From: Tamlana flava
GTDB taxonomy: Bacteria > Bacteroidota > Bacteroidia > Flavobacteriales > Flavobacteriaceae
Direction: 5' to 3'
DNA: 64,000 nt
Assembly: GCF_041287255.1 (NCBI RefSeq)
Contig: NZ_JBGGTX010000002.1
Span: 372,001-436,000, forward strand
Part shown: in pieces, positions 1-7,586 of the stretch
Layout of the letters: every line of letters starts with the position of its first letter
Position numbering within the stretch: the stretch's first letter is position 1
Position numbers and translations under genes: made by a program
The notes under the pieces: model-generated
Seen by the model: only the letters and a program-made list of their open reading frames with translations
Database searches by the model: none
What the model was told of the DNA's origin: nothing

Positions 1-1
1 C

Positions 2-103
2 GCCTTATTTGAACGAAAAAGTGCTAAATACATCTTTATCAATGCCGGATATTGGATTGTAACGCTCGGTATAATGGGCGCAATCATCTGCGGTTGGAGA
101 TAA
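2..103 (+). CDS. C-terminal end of a membrane protein, possibly DUF1761 family (partial)
   Basis: The frame is open from the first base and stops with TAA at 101-103, leaving 33 residues of a gene whose start lies outside the window. The tail carries an F-E-R-K-S block followed by a hydrophobic segment rich in Ile, Gly and Leu, and ends Cys-Gly-Trp-Arg, so it is probably the last membrane helix of an integral membrane protein. The FERKS-x-KY-I-x-INAGYW pattern reminds me of the end of DUF1761 membrane proteins of flavobacteria. That assignment rests on recollection of a short tail and is tentative. A terminator hairpin follows shortly after the stop. Confidence 0.4.
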   Translation, partial: ALFERKSAKYIFINAGYWIVTLGIMGAIICGWR

Positions 104-129
104 TAATTTTGTAAACTTTTAACATATTT

Positions 130-166
130 AAAGACTGAGAATTGTAATTTTCGGTCTTTTCTTTTT
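130..166 (+). terminator. Rho-independent terminator after the partial membrane-protein gene
   Basis: A 9-bp stem (AAAGACTGA at 130-138 pairing with TCGGTCTTT at 151-159, including one G-U pair) is followed by a T-rich tail. It ends the transcript of the partial gene and sits directly before the next start codon at 170. Confidence 0.6.
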
Positions 167-169
167 GAA

Positions 170-1324
170 TTGATACGCTACACTATTTACAACTCATTTA
201 ACGAACTTCCAGAGGGCTGGAATTTACTTGCAAAGCACGATGTGTTTTTGCAAACGAGTTATTTACAAGCGATGGAAAAAGCTTCTCCCAATAACATTCA
301 GTGGTTTTATGTTGGTGTTTTTAACGGCGAAGCCTTAGCAGGTGTTGCCATTGTTCAACGGGTACAGTTGTATTTAAAAGACATGTTCAGAAATACTAAA
401 GTTTCATGCTTTAAAACATTTTTTAAAGATTTGGTTTCGCGTGTTTTGAAGGGAAATATTTTGGTTGTTGGAAATTTAACCCATACCGGACAACACGGAT
501 TATTTTTTAGAAGAACAGCTATTTCACAATCCGATTTTTTTAGAGAGATTTTTTCAGCATTAGATGAAATTAAAGACCAAATAAAGAAAAGTCAAGGCAA
601 GAAAATTAGGGCTGTTGTACTAAAGGATTTTTTTAAAGATGATGAAATACATAAGGAAAAACATGTTTTTGACGTAGCCAAACTTCACCAAGTTTATGTA
701 CAGCCAAACATGTTGCTTCAAGTCAAGCCTGAATGGATAAAATTTGATGACTACATAGCCACCCTAAACAAAAAATACCGAGATAGATACAAACGTGCCA
801 GAAAAAAGCGGAACTCCATTAAGCCGGTTGAGTTAAGTCTTTTGGACATTCAAAAATATACACCAGAATTGCATCAGTTTTATATGAACGTATCCAACAA
901 CGCCAAGTTTAACACCTTCATTTTACCCGAAAACCATTTTTATAGTCTTAAGGCCAATTTAAAGGAAAACTTTAGAGTTTATGGGTATTTTTTAAAGGAC
1001 CAATTGGTTGGTTTTTACACTTTGATTTTAAACAATATAGCCCTGGAAACTTATTTTTTAGGATATGATGAAGAACATCAATATCCAAATCAATTGTATT
1101 TAAACATGCTTTACGACATGCTTCAATATGGTATTGAAAACAAGTTCAATACGGTTGTTTATGCCCGAACGGCCATGGAAATTAAAAGTTCGGTAGGTGC
1201 GGAAGCTATCCCCTTGGTTGTGTACTTAAAGCATACCAATGGTTTTTTAAATGCTATTTTAAGGCAGATCTTTAAACTTATGAACCCATCAGAAGATTGG
1301 GAAGTAAGGCATCCGTTTAAATAG
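170..1324 (+). CDS. GNAT/FemAB-like acyltransferase (Acetyltransf_6 type)
   Basis: This 384-residue protein has no signal peptide or clear membrane segment. It looks like the double-GNAT proteins (Acetyltransf_6/FemAB-like) that transfer acyl or aminoacyl groups. The visible support is a basic motif around residues 198-213 (LNKKYRDRYKRARKK), typical of the loop between the two GNAT halves, followed in the C-terminal half by a G-Y-F-L-K-D-Q-L-V-G-F block resembling the central GNAT strands. The frame opens at TTG 170, immediately after the upstream terminator; no ATG lies close enough upstream, and the first internal ATG (residue 35) would cut conserved-looking sequence. The gene stands alone, with 120 bases before the histidine kinase. 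The substrate cannot be read from sequence. Confidence 0.6.
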   Translation: MIRYTIYNSFNELPEGWNLLAKHDVFLQTSYLQAMEKASPNNIQWFYVGVFNGEALAGVAIVQRVQLYLKDMFRNTKVSCFKTFFKDLVSRVLKGNILVVGNLTHTGQHGLFFRRTAISQSDFFREIFSALDEIKDQIKKSQGKKIRAVVLKDFFKDDEIHKEKHVFDVAKLHQVYVQPNMLLQVKPEWIKFDDYIATLNKKYRDRYKRARKKRNSIKPVELSLLDIQKYTPELHQFYMNVSNNAKFNTFILPENHFYSLKANLKENFRVYGYFLKDQLVGFYTLILNNIALETYFLGYDEEHQYPNQLYLNMLYDMLQYGIENKFNTVVYARTAMEIKSSVGAEAIPLVVYLKHTNGFLNAILRQIFKLMNPSEDWEVRHPFK

Positions 1325-1444
1325 GATTATCTAAATCTTTGCTCATTACTGTTTTTTCAAATTACTGTTTTCATTTTTATAATATTTGATAAATTTAGGT
1401 TTTAGAGTATTTGACAAGAAATTGCCATCAACATTTTGAATAAT

Positions 1445-3100
1445 ATGAGTTTAAGAACATTAATATTAATCATAATCAATAGCCTTATTTTTTTGGTTAT
1501 TTTAATGTTGTCTATTACATTTTATAGTCAGTTTTCAAAAGCGTTGGATGATAGAATTTTTCTTCAGCTCAATTCCATAAAAACCCTAAAGCAGGTACAA
1601 GTTGAAAATTTGATAAAAAGTGAATGGGCTAAATTTCTGAATTCAAAACCCACAGATTTCCCTATGGATAGCATTGCATTAAAACTGCCAAAATCTGTAT
1701 TAACTACTTCCGGGATATTTGATTTCACCAAGTATAATATCAACGGACAAACAGCTATAGGTTTGGTTTCGGTTGCTGACAACCAAGCCAAAGTGAAGAT
1801 TATTGACTATAACAAGATTAAGGAAATATTGCTGGAACGCACAGGAATGGGTAGCAGCGGCGAATCTTATTTAGTTGGGGAAGATTTTCACCTAAGGTCA
1901 CAATCGCGTTTTGTGCCAGAGGAAACGCCGTCTTCCATATTTGCTAAAACCAAAGCCGCTGTTGACGCTATTTCAGGAAACGCAGGGAAAGCTATAATAA
2001 AAGACTATAGAGGGGTAGAGGTATACAGTGCTTACGGCTCTATAAACATATCCAATTTAAATCTGGGTATACTGAGTGAGATTGATTTGAGTGAAGTAAA
2101 GGCACCGCTAAAAAGCTTAAAGCTTAGACTTTTGGGCCTTATAATTTTAATCATGCTAATTGCTGTTGTTTTGTCTTTATTTTTAACTAGACTGATTACC
2201 AATCCCATTATTAACATGCAAAAAAGCTTGAAGATAATGGCAGATGGAGACTATAACCAAACCAATGAATTCAATAAAAATTCGGCTGAAATAAAGGAAA
2301 TGTTTGCCGCTTTGGACAATTTGAAAAAATCGCTTCAAGGAGCTGTTAAATTCTCTAATGAAATTGGGAAGATGAATCTCAATAACGATTATGAACCAAG
2401 GAGCCAAAATGATTCACTTGGGAAGAGCCTTATAAAAATGAGGGATAAATTGATTGAATTTAGAAGCAAGGAAAACAAGAACAGAGTAGAAACCCAACGA
2501 TTAATGGTAGATGGCCTTGAAAATGAAAGGAGACGACTGTCACGGGAACTGCATGATGGCATTGGTCCACTTTTAACTTCATTAAAGTTTTATATTGAAA
2601 ATAAAGTTGATACAAAAAAGCAAAAACAGGAAATGATAAATATAGTGGATTCTACAATTTCTGAAATTCGTTTAATGTCCAACGCTTTGATGCCCTCAAC
2701 CATTGATGATTTTGGGGTGGGTGTGGCGCTCACAAATTTCGTGAATAGTATAAAAGAAACTTCCGGAATCTCCATAGAATTTGAAGATTTAACCAAAGAA
2801 AACAATAGTAAAATAACTAAAAATCAAGCCATAAATATCTTCAGGATTGCACAAGAGTTAATCAATAATGCATTAAAGCATTCAAAATGTAAAAATATTA
2901 GAATTTCACTCTCCGAGTTCGACGATTTTATATCGCTTTTCTATTTTGATGACGGTATTGGTTTCGATCTTGAGCGTGTAAAACTTGGTTCTGGTATCAT
3001 AAATATTAAGGAACGTGTAGAAATCTGTAATGGACAAATCCAAATAGATTCCAAAAAAGGAATGACCACATTTGAAATAGAATTACCCATAGAATTATGA
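1445..3100 (+). CDS. Sensor histidine kinase, NarL/NreB-type (HisKA_3), with extracytoplasmic Cache-like domain
   Basis: The 551-residue kinase starts with a membrane helix (about residues 5-27). A periplasmic region follows whose G-x-S-G-E-S-Y-L-V-G and R-S-Q-S-R-F segments look like a dCache ligand-binding domain. Then come a second helix (about 225-247), a HAMP linker beginning L-I-T-N-P-I, a HisKA_3 dimerisation domain with phospho-acceptor His370 in R-E-L-H-D-G-I-G, and a HATPase domain with the N box (E-L-I-N-N-A-L-K-H) and the D-D-G-I-G-F-D and G-x-G-I-x-N-I-K-E-R motifs. A TTG three codons upstream (1436) is a possible earlier start, but ATG 1445 is preferred. The stop overlaps the start of the response regulator by four bases (ATGA), so the two are translationally coupled. 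The signal sensed is unknown. Confidence 0.92.
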   Translation: MSLRTLILIIINSLIFLVILMLSITFYSQFSKALDDRIFLQLNSIKTLKQVQVENLIKSEWAKFLNSKPTDFPMDSIALKLPKSVLTTSGIFDFTKYNINGQTAIGLVSVADNQAKVKIIDYNKIKEILLERTGMGSSGESYLVGEDFHLRSQSRFVPEETPSSIFAKTKAAVDAISGNAGKAIIKDYRGVEVYSAYGSINISNLNLGILSEIDLSEVKAPLKSLKLRLLGLIILIMLIAVVLSLFLTRLITNPIINMQKSLKIMADGDYNQTNEFNKNSAEIKEMFAALDNLKKSLQGAVKFSNEIGKMNLNNDYEPRSQNDSLGKSLIKMRDKLIEFRSKENKNRVETQRLMVDGLENERRRLSRELHDGIGPLLTSLKFYIENKVDTKKQKQEMINIVDSTISEIRLMSNALMPSTIDDFGVGVALTNFVNSIKETSGISIEFEDLTKENNSKITKNQAINIFRIAQELINNALKHSKCKNIRISLSEFDDFISLFYFDDGIGFDLERVKLGSGIINIKERVEICNGQIQIDSKKGMTTFEIELPIEL

Positions 3101-3729
3101 GCAAAATAAAAGTAATAATTGCCGACGACCATGAGCTGTTTAGAAACGGCTTAAAAGAACTTTTAATAAAACACGGTGATATTGAGGTTGTGGCAACCGT
3201 TGGTGACGGTTTGGCGTTTATGGAGGCCTTAAATGAGAACAATGAAATTGACATTGTTTTGTTGGATATTACCATGCCAAATATGGATGGCTTTGAAGTT
3301 TTAAAAGAACTAAAAAGTAAAAAGGCATTTATTAAACCTATTGTTATTTCCATGCATGACGATGGTAATTACATAGCAAAATGCGCCAAAAGTGGCGCTT
3401 ATAGTTATTTGCTAAAAAATGCCGACGAAGATGAATTGATTAAAGTGGTGCTCATTGTAAACCAAGGGAAGAAATATTTTAGCCCTAAAATTTCTGAAAA
3501 GATGATAAATTTTATGTCAGACCAGAGGGTAAGCGAAAATATACTTTCAAACAAAGAACGTGAGGTTCTGAGCTTAATTTCTCAAGGACTTACCACCAAG
3601 GAAATTGCAACTAAATTATTTGTTAGCACCAGAACAATTGAAACCCATCGTGCCAATATTTTAAAAAAATTGGACGTAAAAAACACTGCAGAATTAATAA
3701 AAAAGGCAGCGCAAATCAATTTGATTTAA
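3097..3729 (+). CDS. LuxR/NarL-family response regulator
   Basis: This is a 210-residue cytoplasmic transcription factor and the partner of the histidine kinase it overlaps. The receiver domain (about 1-120) has the acidic pair Asp10-Asp11, the phospho-acceptor Asp57 in L-L-D-I-T-M-P, Ser85 at the switch position and the conserved Lys107. The C-terminal LuxR helix-turn-helix (about 145-205) contains S-N-K-E-R-E-V-L and T-T-K-E-I-A-T-K-L-F-V-S-T-R-T-I-E-T-H. Length and order are standard for the family. Regulatory targets are not known. The small exported repeat protein directly downstream, with an inverted repeat in front of it, is the nearest candidate. Confidence 0.93.
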   Translation: MSKIKVIIADDHELFRNGLKELLIKHGDIEVVATVGDGLAFMEALNENNEIDIVLLDITMPNMDGFEVLKELKSKKAFIKPIVISMHDDGNYIAKCAKSGAYSYLLKNADEDELIKVVLIVNQGKKYFSPKISEKMINFMSDQRVSENILSNKEREVLSLISQGLTTKEIATKLFVSTRTIETHRANILKKLDVKNTAELIKKAAQINLI

Positions 3730-3737
3730 AGCAAGGC

Positions 3738-3755
3738 ATCCGTATAAATACGGAT
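3738..3755. promoter_or_regulatory. 18-base inverted repeat upstream of the small exported protein; candidate operator
   Basis: ATCCGTAT and ATACGGAT face each other across two bases, a perfect 8-bp dyad between the response-regulator stop and the next start at 3834. It has no T tract, so it is not a terminator. Dyads of this size suit a dimeric regulator such as the LuxR-type protein encoded just upstream. That role is inference from position only. Confidence 0.35.
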
Positions 3756-3833
3756 ATAAATTACGTGGTTTCCCATATCAGCCAAGACTAGGTTTTTCAG
3801 TTAATTTTGATACAAATTAAAATTGTAAATACT

Positions 3834-4187
3834 ATGAAGAACTTAGCATTAATAATGGCAGTTGCCTTTTTTACATCCATAAGCTCGTTTGGGCAAGAAA
3901 GAAGTGAATTAACAGGACCAGCTTACAAAAATTATAAACCTTGGAAAAATAAAACCAAAGCTAAAAACGTGTATACGTCCAACTCAAAGGAGAATTTAAC
4001 GGGGCCAGAGTATAAAAACCATAAGCCTTGGACAAAGACATCGGAAGCTGAATACACTCAGGTTGTATCAAACAACGAAAGAGCCAACTTAATAGGTCCT
4101 GAGTATAAAAACTACAAACCTTGGAAGAATGAAAAGAAAGAGGAGTCAGTTAACACTGAGGTTGCAAATAACGTAGAAAAGGAATAG
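3834..4187 (+). CDS. Small exported protein with three GPxYKNYKPW repeats
   Basis: I do not recognise a named family. The 117-residue product has a clear signal peptide (basic start, hydrophobic core from residue 4, likely cleavage near S-F-G-Q at 18-21). The mature part is hydrophilic and rich in Lys, Glu and Asn. It carries three near-identical 12-residue units with consensus L-T-G-P-E-Y-K-N-Y-K-P-W at residues 26-37, 55-66 and 86-97, separated by variable Ser/Glu/Lys-rich linkers. ATG 3834 is chosen because the signal peptide begins there; a TTG at 3807 would add nine residues in front. The gene follows the two-component system in the same direction and ends at a strong terminator, so it may be a target or accessory of that system. 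No catalytic motif is visible. Confidence 0.75.
   Translation: MKNLALIMAVAFFTSISSFGQERSELTGPAYKNYKPWKNKTKAKNVYTSNSKENLTGPEYKNHKPWTKTSEAEYTQVVSNNERANLIGPEYKNYKPWKNEKKEESVNTEVANNVEKE
3909..4124 (+). repeat. Three coding repeats of a 36-base unit (LTGPEYKNYKPW)
   Basis: The units lie at 3909-3944, 3996-4031 and 4089-4124. They are more alike in protein than in DNA because synonymous positions have drifted, which points to an old duplication kept by selection on the peptide. The units start 29 and 31 residues apart. Confidence 0.8.
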
Positions 4188-4204
4188 CTTATTTTAACAA
4201 AAGT

Positions 4205-4233
4205 AAAAGGCATCACATCGTGATGCCTTTTTT
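4205..4233. terminator. Bidirectional terminator between convergent genes
   Basis: A near-perfect hairpin (AAAAGGCATCAC, three-base loop, GTGATGCCTTTT) is flanked by T runs on both strands. It serves the small repeat protein on + and the SPFH gene on -. Confidence 0.85.
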
Positions 4234-4268
4234 GTTCTTTATATATAAAAAATTGCTCAATGGCCGTC

Positions 4269-5201
4269 TTATTTAGCGGTGTCGCCACCTTTCTTTTTAG
4301 CGTTTTTCATGGCCTCACCAATTTGGTTGCTGGCGGTAAAACTGGCAACCATATCGTTCAGCATATTGCTTCCGGCTTGAGGAGCATTGGGCAGTAAAAT
4401 AAGGTTGCTGTTGGTTTCTTCACCCAAAGACTGCAAGGTGTCATAATGCTGTGTTACTACTATTAACGCCGAGGCCTCCTGGCTGTTTATACCAACGCGA
4501 TTAAGCACTTCAACCGATTCTTCCAAACCACGGGCTATTTCACGACGTTGGTCAGCAATACCTTGACCTTGTAAACGTTTGCTTTCGGCCTCAGCTTTAG
4601 CTTTTTCAACAATTAAAATTCGTTGTGCATCACCCTCATATTGGGCGGCAGTTTTTTCACGTTCTGCCGCGTTAATGCGATTCATGGCTGCCTTTACCTG
4701 CGCATCAGGATCAATATCTGTTACTAAGGTTTTAATTATATCAAAACCATAATCAAGCATGGCATCGTTCAATTCAGCTTTTACAGCTAAGGCGATATCA
4801 TCTTTTTTCACAAATACATCGTCTAATTTCATTTTAGGGACTTCAGCACGTACTACGTCAAAAACATAACTGGTAATTTGCTCGTGCGGATAATCCAGTT
4901 TATAGAAGGCATCATACACTTTTTGGCTTAAAACCCGGTATTGAACTGACACTTTCAATCTTACAAATACGTCATCAAGAGTTTTGGTTTCAACAATAAC
5001 ATCTAACTGCTGAATCTTTAAACTTAGGCGTCCTGCCACCCTATCTACCAAAGGGATTTTTAATTTTAGACCAGATTGTCTAATGCTGTGGAACCTACCA
5101 AAGCGCTCAATAATAGCAGCGGTTTGTTGTTTTACAATAAAGAATGAGGCGATGAAAATCAATAGGCCTAAAACAATAAATGGGATATAAAAAAAGCTCA
5201 T
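4269..5201 (-). CDS. SPFH/Band 7 (stomatin-like) membrane protein
   Basis: This 310-residue protein has one N-terminal membrane helix (about residues 3-22) followed by an SPFH/Band 7 domain (about 22-190; A-A-I-I-E-R-F-G-R-F and the I-P-L-V-D-R region) and an Ala/Glu/Lys-rich helical stretch (R-I-N-A-A-E-R-E-K, E-K-A-K-A-E-A-E-S-K-R) of the kind that forms coiled-coil assemblies. Such proteins build oligomeric scaffolds in membrane microdomains; partners are often proteases, but no NfeD-like partner is next to it here. The start is placed at the ATG giving M-S-F-F-Y-I-P. A 15-residue upstream extension is possible in frame but adds an unusual Cys/Leu-rich leader. It is divergent from the outer-membrane barrel gene, with overlapping candidate promoters in between. 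Confidence 0.88.
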   Translation of the reverse strand: MSFFYIPFIVLGLLIFIASFFIVKQQTAAIIERFGRFHSIRQSGLKLKIPLVDRVAGRLSLKIQQLDVIVETKTLDDVFVRLKVSVQYRVLSQKVYDAFYKLDYPHEQITSYVFDVVRAEVPKMKLDDVFVKKDDIALAVKAELNDAMLDYGFDIIKTLVTDIDPDAQVKAAMNRINAAEREKTAAQYEGDAQRILIVEKAKAEAESKRLQGQGIADQRREIARGLEESVEVLNRVGINSQEASALIVVTQHYDTLQSLGEETNSNLILLPNAPQAGSNMLNDMVASFTASNQIGEAMKNAKKKGGDTAK

Positions 5202-5235
5202 AATGTTTAGTTTAAGGTTTAAGAAAAGTAAGATA

Positions 5236-5243
5236 CAAAAATA
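5236..5243 (-). promoter_or_regulatory. Candidate -7 element for the SPFH gene
   Basis: On the minus strand this reads TATTTTTG, matching the Bacteroidota -7 consensus TAnnTTTG, about 35 bases before the SPFH start. No convincing -33 TTG box was found. Confidence 0.35.
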
Positions 5244-5246
5244 CAC

Positions 5247-5254
5247 TATATTTG
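5247..5254 (+). promoter_or_regulatory. Candidate -7 element for the outer-membrane barrel gene
   Basis: TATATTTG matches the Bacteroidota -7 consensus and lies 20 bases before the start at 5275, giving a very short leader. It abuts the oppositely oriented motif of the SPFH gene, so the two promoters probably compete. Confidence 0.4.
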
Positions 5255-5274
5255 GTCGCTAATAATCCTTACAA

Positions 5275-5958
5275 ATGAATTACAACAGACTTTTCTTATT
5301 AGTAGCAATTACCCTATGTTTTGTTACAAATAGTTTTGCCCAAAGAGGAAGTTACCGCATTACTAATGGATTTAGTATTACAGGTGGTATTTCTAAATTC
5401 AACATTTTAACCGACAATTTTGAAACTAAAGAATCCAACGGATTTGCTGGAGGCGCCATGGCCACTGTAGATATTCCGTTGCGTTGGTATAATATAAGTT
5501 TTGGCATGCAACTTTCCGAAAACCATGTTGAGGTTTTAGGTCGTCCGGCATCGGTGGGCACAGAAGAAGAATTTATAGATTACAAACTTTTTGCTGTACA
5601 AGTAGCAATGTTGATGCACGTTAAAGTGTTGCCAAACCATTTTACAATTGATTTGGGCCCAATGCTACAGTATAATAGCAAATTAGAGTTTGACGATAAA
5701 AACCAAGAAGGCTTTTATATAAATAACTATACAAATTTAACGGCTGAGGATATCACTAATGTATCCCAATTTCATTTTAATGGTACCATAGGGGTGTCGG
5801 CTGGTGTAAAAAACTTCAAGCTGAAAGCCCAATACATTTACGGTTTTACCAATATGTTGAAAAAACTGGAAAAGCAAGATTTGGATACCAGTGGGGGAGA
5901 TGCCCGCTTTAAAGGTAACCAAAGTATGTTGGTTTTGGGAGCTACGGTTTCCTTCTAA
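5275..5958 (+). CDS. Outer membrane beta-barrel protein (PorT-like family)
   Basis: The 227-residue product has a cleavable signal peptide (hydrophobic core about 6-18, cleavage around S-F-A-Q). Alternating hydrophobic/polar strands rich in Gly, Tyr, Phe and Asn follow, ending in G-A-T-V-S-F, where a terminal Phe is the usual signal of outer-membrane barrels. Gly-rich strand patterns such as F-S-I-T-G-G-I-S-K-F and G-V-S-A-G-V-K-N-F-K-L-K-A-Q-Y fit the small barrel proteins (outer membrane protein beta-barrel, PorT-like) common in Bacteroidota. It could be structural or a small channel, and no specific cargo can be inferred. It is a single gene, divergent from the SPFH gene and convergent with gltX. 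Confidence 0.7.
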   Translation: MNYNRLFLLVAITLCFVTNSFAQRGSYRITNGFSITGGISKFNILTDNFETKESNGFAGGAMATVDIPLRWYNISFGMQLSENHVEVLGRPASVGTEEEFIDYKLFAVQVAMLMHVKVLPNHFTIDLGPMLQYNSKLEFDDKNQEGFYINNYTNLTAEDITNVSQFHFNGTIGVSAGVKNFKLKAQYIYGFTNMLKKLEKQDLDTSGGDARFKGNQSMLVLGATVSF

Positions 5959-5992
5959 TATGTTCTGAAAACAAGTTCAGAAAGACAGAAAC

Positions 5993-7504
5993 TTATAAAA
6001 CATCAATCACAGATTGAACTCGTTCAACCGTTTCATTCTTCCCAATTATAAACATAATATCAAAAACATCTGGGCCTTGCAAAGCGCCAACTAGCGCAAT
6101 ACGCAAGGGCATCATTACTTTACCAAAACCGATATTGTTTTCTGTTATCCAACCTTTTATATCATTTTGTAAATTTTCTACAGTAAAATCATCAATATGT
6201 AAAATGATGCTTTTCAGTTTTTCCATAAGCTCTAAAGTATCTTCTTTAAAAGCTTTTTTGGTTGCTTTTTCATCGTATTCAGTAGGTGCTGTAAAAAAGA
6301 AATGGCTCAGTTCCCAAAAATCTGAAACAAACGTGGCGCGTTCTTTTATTAAACCGATTATCCTAGCGGTGTAATTCACATCAATTTCAGAAAGTTCAGG
6401 ACGTTTAGATTTAAAGGTTTTCGCCAATATATCATTACTTTGTTCTTGCATGTAGTGATGGTTAAACCATTTAATTTTTTCAGGATCAAAACGTGCACCT
6501 GATTTATTGACACGCTCCAATTCAAAGGCATTTATTAATTCTTCTAGGTTGAAAATCTCCTGCTCTGTGCCAGGGTTCCAGCCTAAAAGGGATAAAAAGT
6601 TAACCATAGCTTCTGGGAAATATCCATCTTCTTTATAACCTCTTGAAACCTCTTTTGTGTTAGGGTCTTTCCATTCTAAAGGAAATACAGGAAAGCCTAA
6701 TTTATCGCCGTCACGCTTACTTAATTTTCCTTTTCCTGTGGGCTTTAGGATAAGGGGCAAATGCGCAAATTCTGGAGCTTGCCAACCAAAAGCATCGTAT
6801 AATTGACAATGCAAGGCCAAGCTAGGCAACCATTCTTCGCCGCGAATTACATGGGTAATCTCCATTAAATGGTCGTCTACAATATTTGCCAAATGGTAGG
6901 TGGGCATGCCATCGCTTTTAAACAATACTTTATCATCCAGAATATTGGTGTCAATTTTTATATCGCCACGAATAATGTCTTTTAAATGAAGTATTTCATC
7001 TTTAGGCGATTTAAATCGGATAACATAATTCTCGGCGGCATCCAATTTAGCCTGGACTTCTTCCGTTCTAAGAGATAAGGAATTACTCAATTTTAATCGG
7101 TTATGCCAATTGTAAATAAAGGTTTTTCCTTTTTTTTCATGATCTTTTCTGTGAAAATCTAAAGTTTCGGCTGTATCAAAGGCATAATAGGCATGGCCTT
7201 TTGCGATGAGTTCATCGGCATATTTTTTATACAAATGTTTGCGTTCACTTTGTCTGTAAGGACCAAATGAGCCTTCCTTCCCAGGACCTTCATCAAATGG
7301 CATTCCGCACCAGTTTAAGGCATCAGTAATATATTGCTCTGCACCTTCTACATAACGATTTTGGTCCGTATCTTCAATTCTTAAAATAAATGTGCCGTTA
7401 TGTTTTTTGGCAAATAAATAGTTGAATAATGCGGTACGAACACCTCCAATATGTAAAGGCCCTGTTGGACTTGGCGCAAAACGCACACGAACGTTTTTGG
7501 TCAT
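5993..7504 (-). CDS. gltX: Glutamate--tRNA ligase
   Basis: This is a class I aminoacyl-tRNA synthetase that charges tRNA-Glu with glutamate in the cytoplasm. The 503-residue protein shows the N-terminal A-P-S-P-T-G-P-L-H-I-G-G signature with the HIGH-type motif at residues 18-21, a conserved R-I-E-D-T-D at 42-47, and the K-L-S-K-R catalytic loop at 260-264. The C-terminal anticodon-binding region is helical and of normal length. The start at 7504 gives M-T-K-N-V-R-V-R-F; an earlier in-frame codon would add nine residues that do not belong to the family. It is divergent from the DUF4175 gene. Confidence 0.97.
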   Translation of the reverse strand: MTKNVRVRFAPSPTGPLHIGGVRTALFNYLFAKKHNGTFILRIEDTDQNRYVEGAEQYITDALNWCGMPFDEGPGKEGSFGPYRQSERKHLYKKYADELIAKGHAYYAFDTAETLDFHRKDHEKKGKTFIYNWHNRLKLSNSLSLRTEEVQAKLDAAENYVIRFKSPKDEILHLKDIIRGDIKIDTNILDDKVLFKSDGMPTYHLANIVDDHLMEITHVIRGEEWLPSLALHCQLYDAFGWQAPEFAHLPLILKPTGKGKLSKRDGDKLGFPVFPLEWKDPNTKEVSRGYKEDGYFPEAMVNFLSLLGWNPGTEQEIFNLEELINAFELERVNKSGARFDPEKIKWFNHHYMQEQSNDILAKTFKSKRPELSEIDVNYTARIIGLIKERATFVSDFWELSHFFFTAPTEYDEKATKKAFKEDTLELMEKLKSIILHIDDFTVENLQNDIKGWITENNIGFGKVMMPLRIALVGALQGPDVFDIMFIIGKNETVERVQSVIDVL

Positions 7505-7520
7505 CTTTTTTAATTTTTGG

Positions 7521-7528
7521 CAAAGATA
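7521..7528 (-). promoter_or_regulatory. Candidate -7 element for gltX
   Basis: TATCTTTG on the minus strand, 17 bases before the gltX start, matches TAnnTTTG. The upstream box is not clear. Confidence 0.4.
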
Positions 7529-7586
7529 CAATTAACAGGTAATTAAGAACATGGTATAAAATAAAATTGTAGTTTAGTAAATTAGC

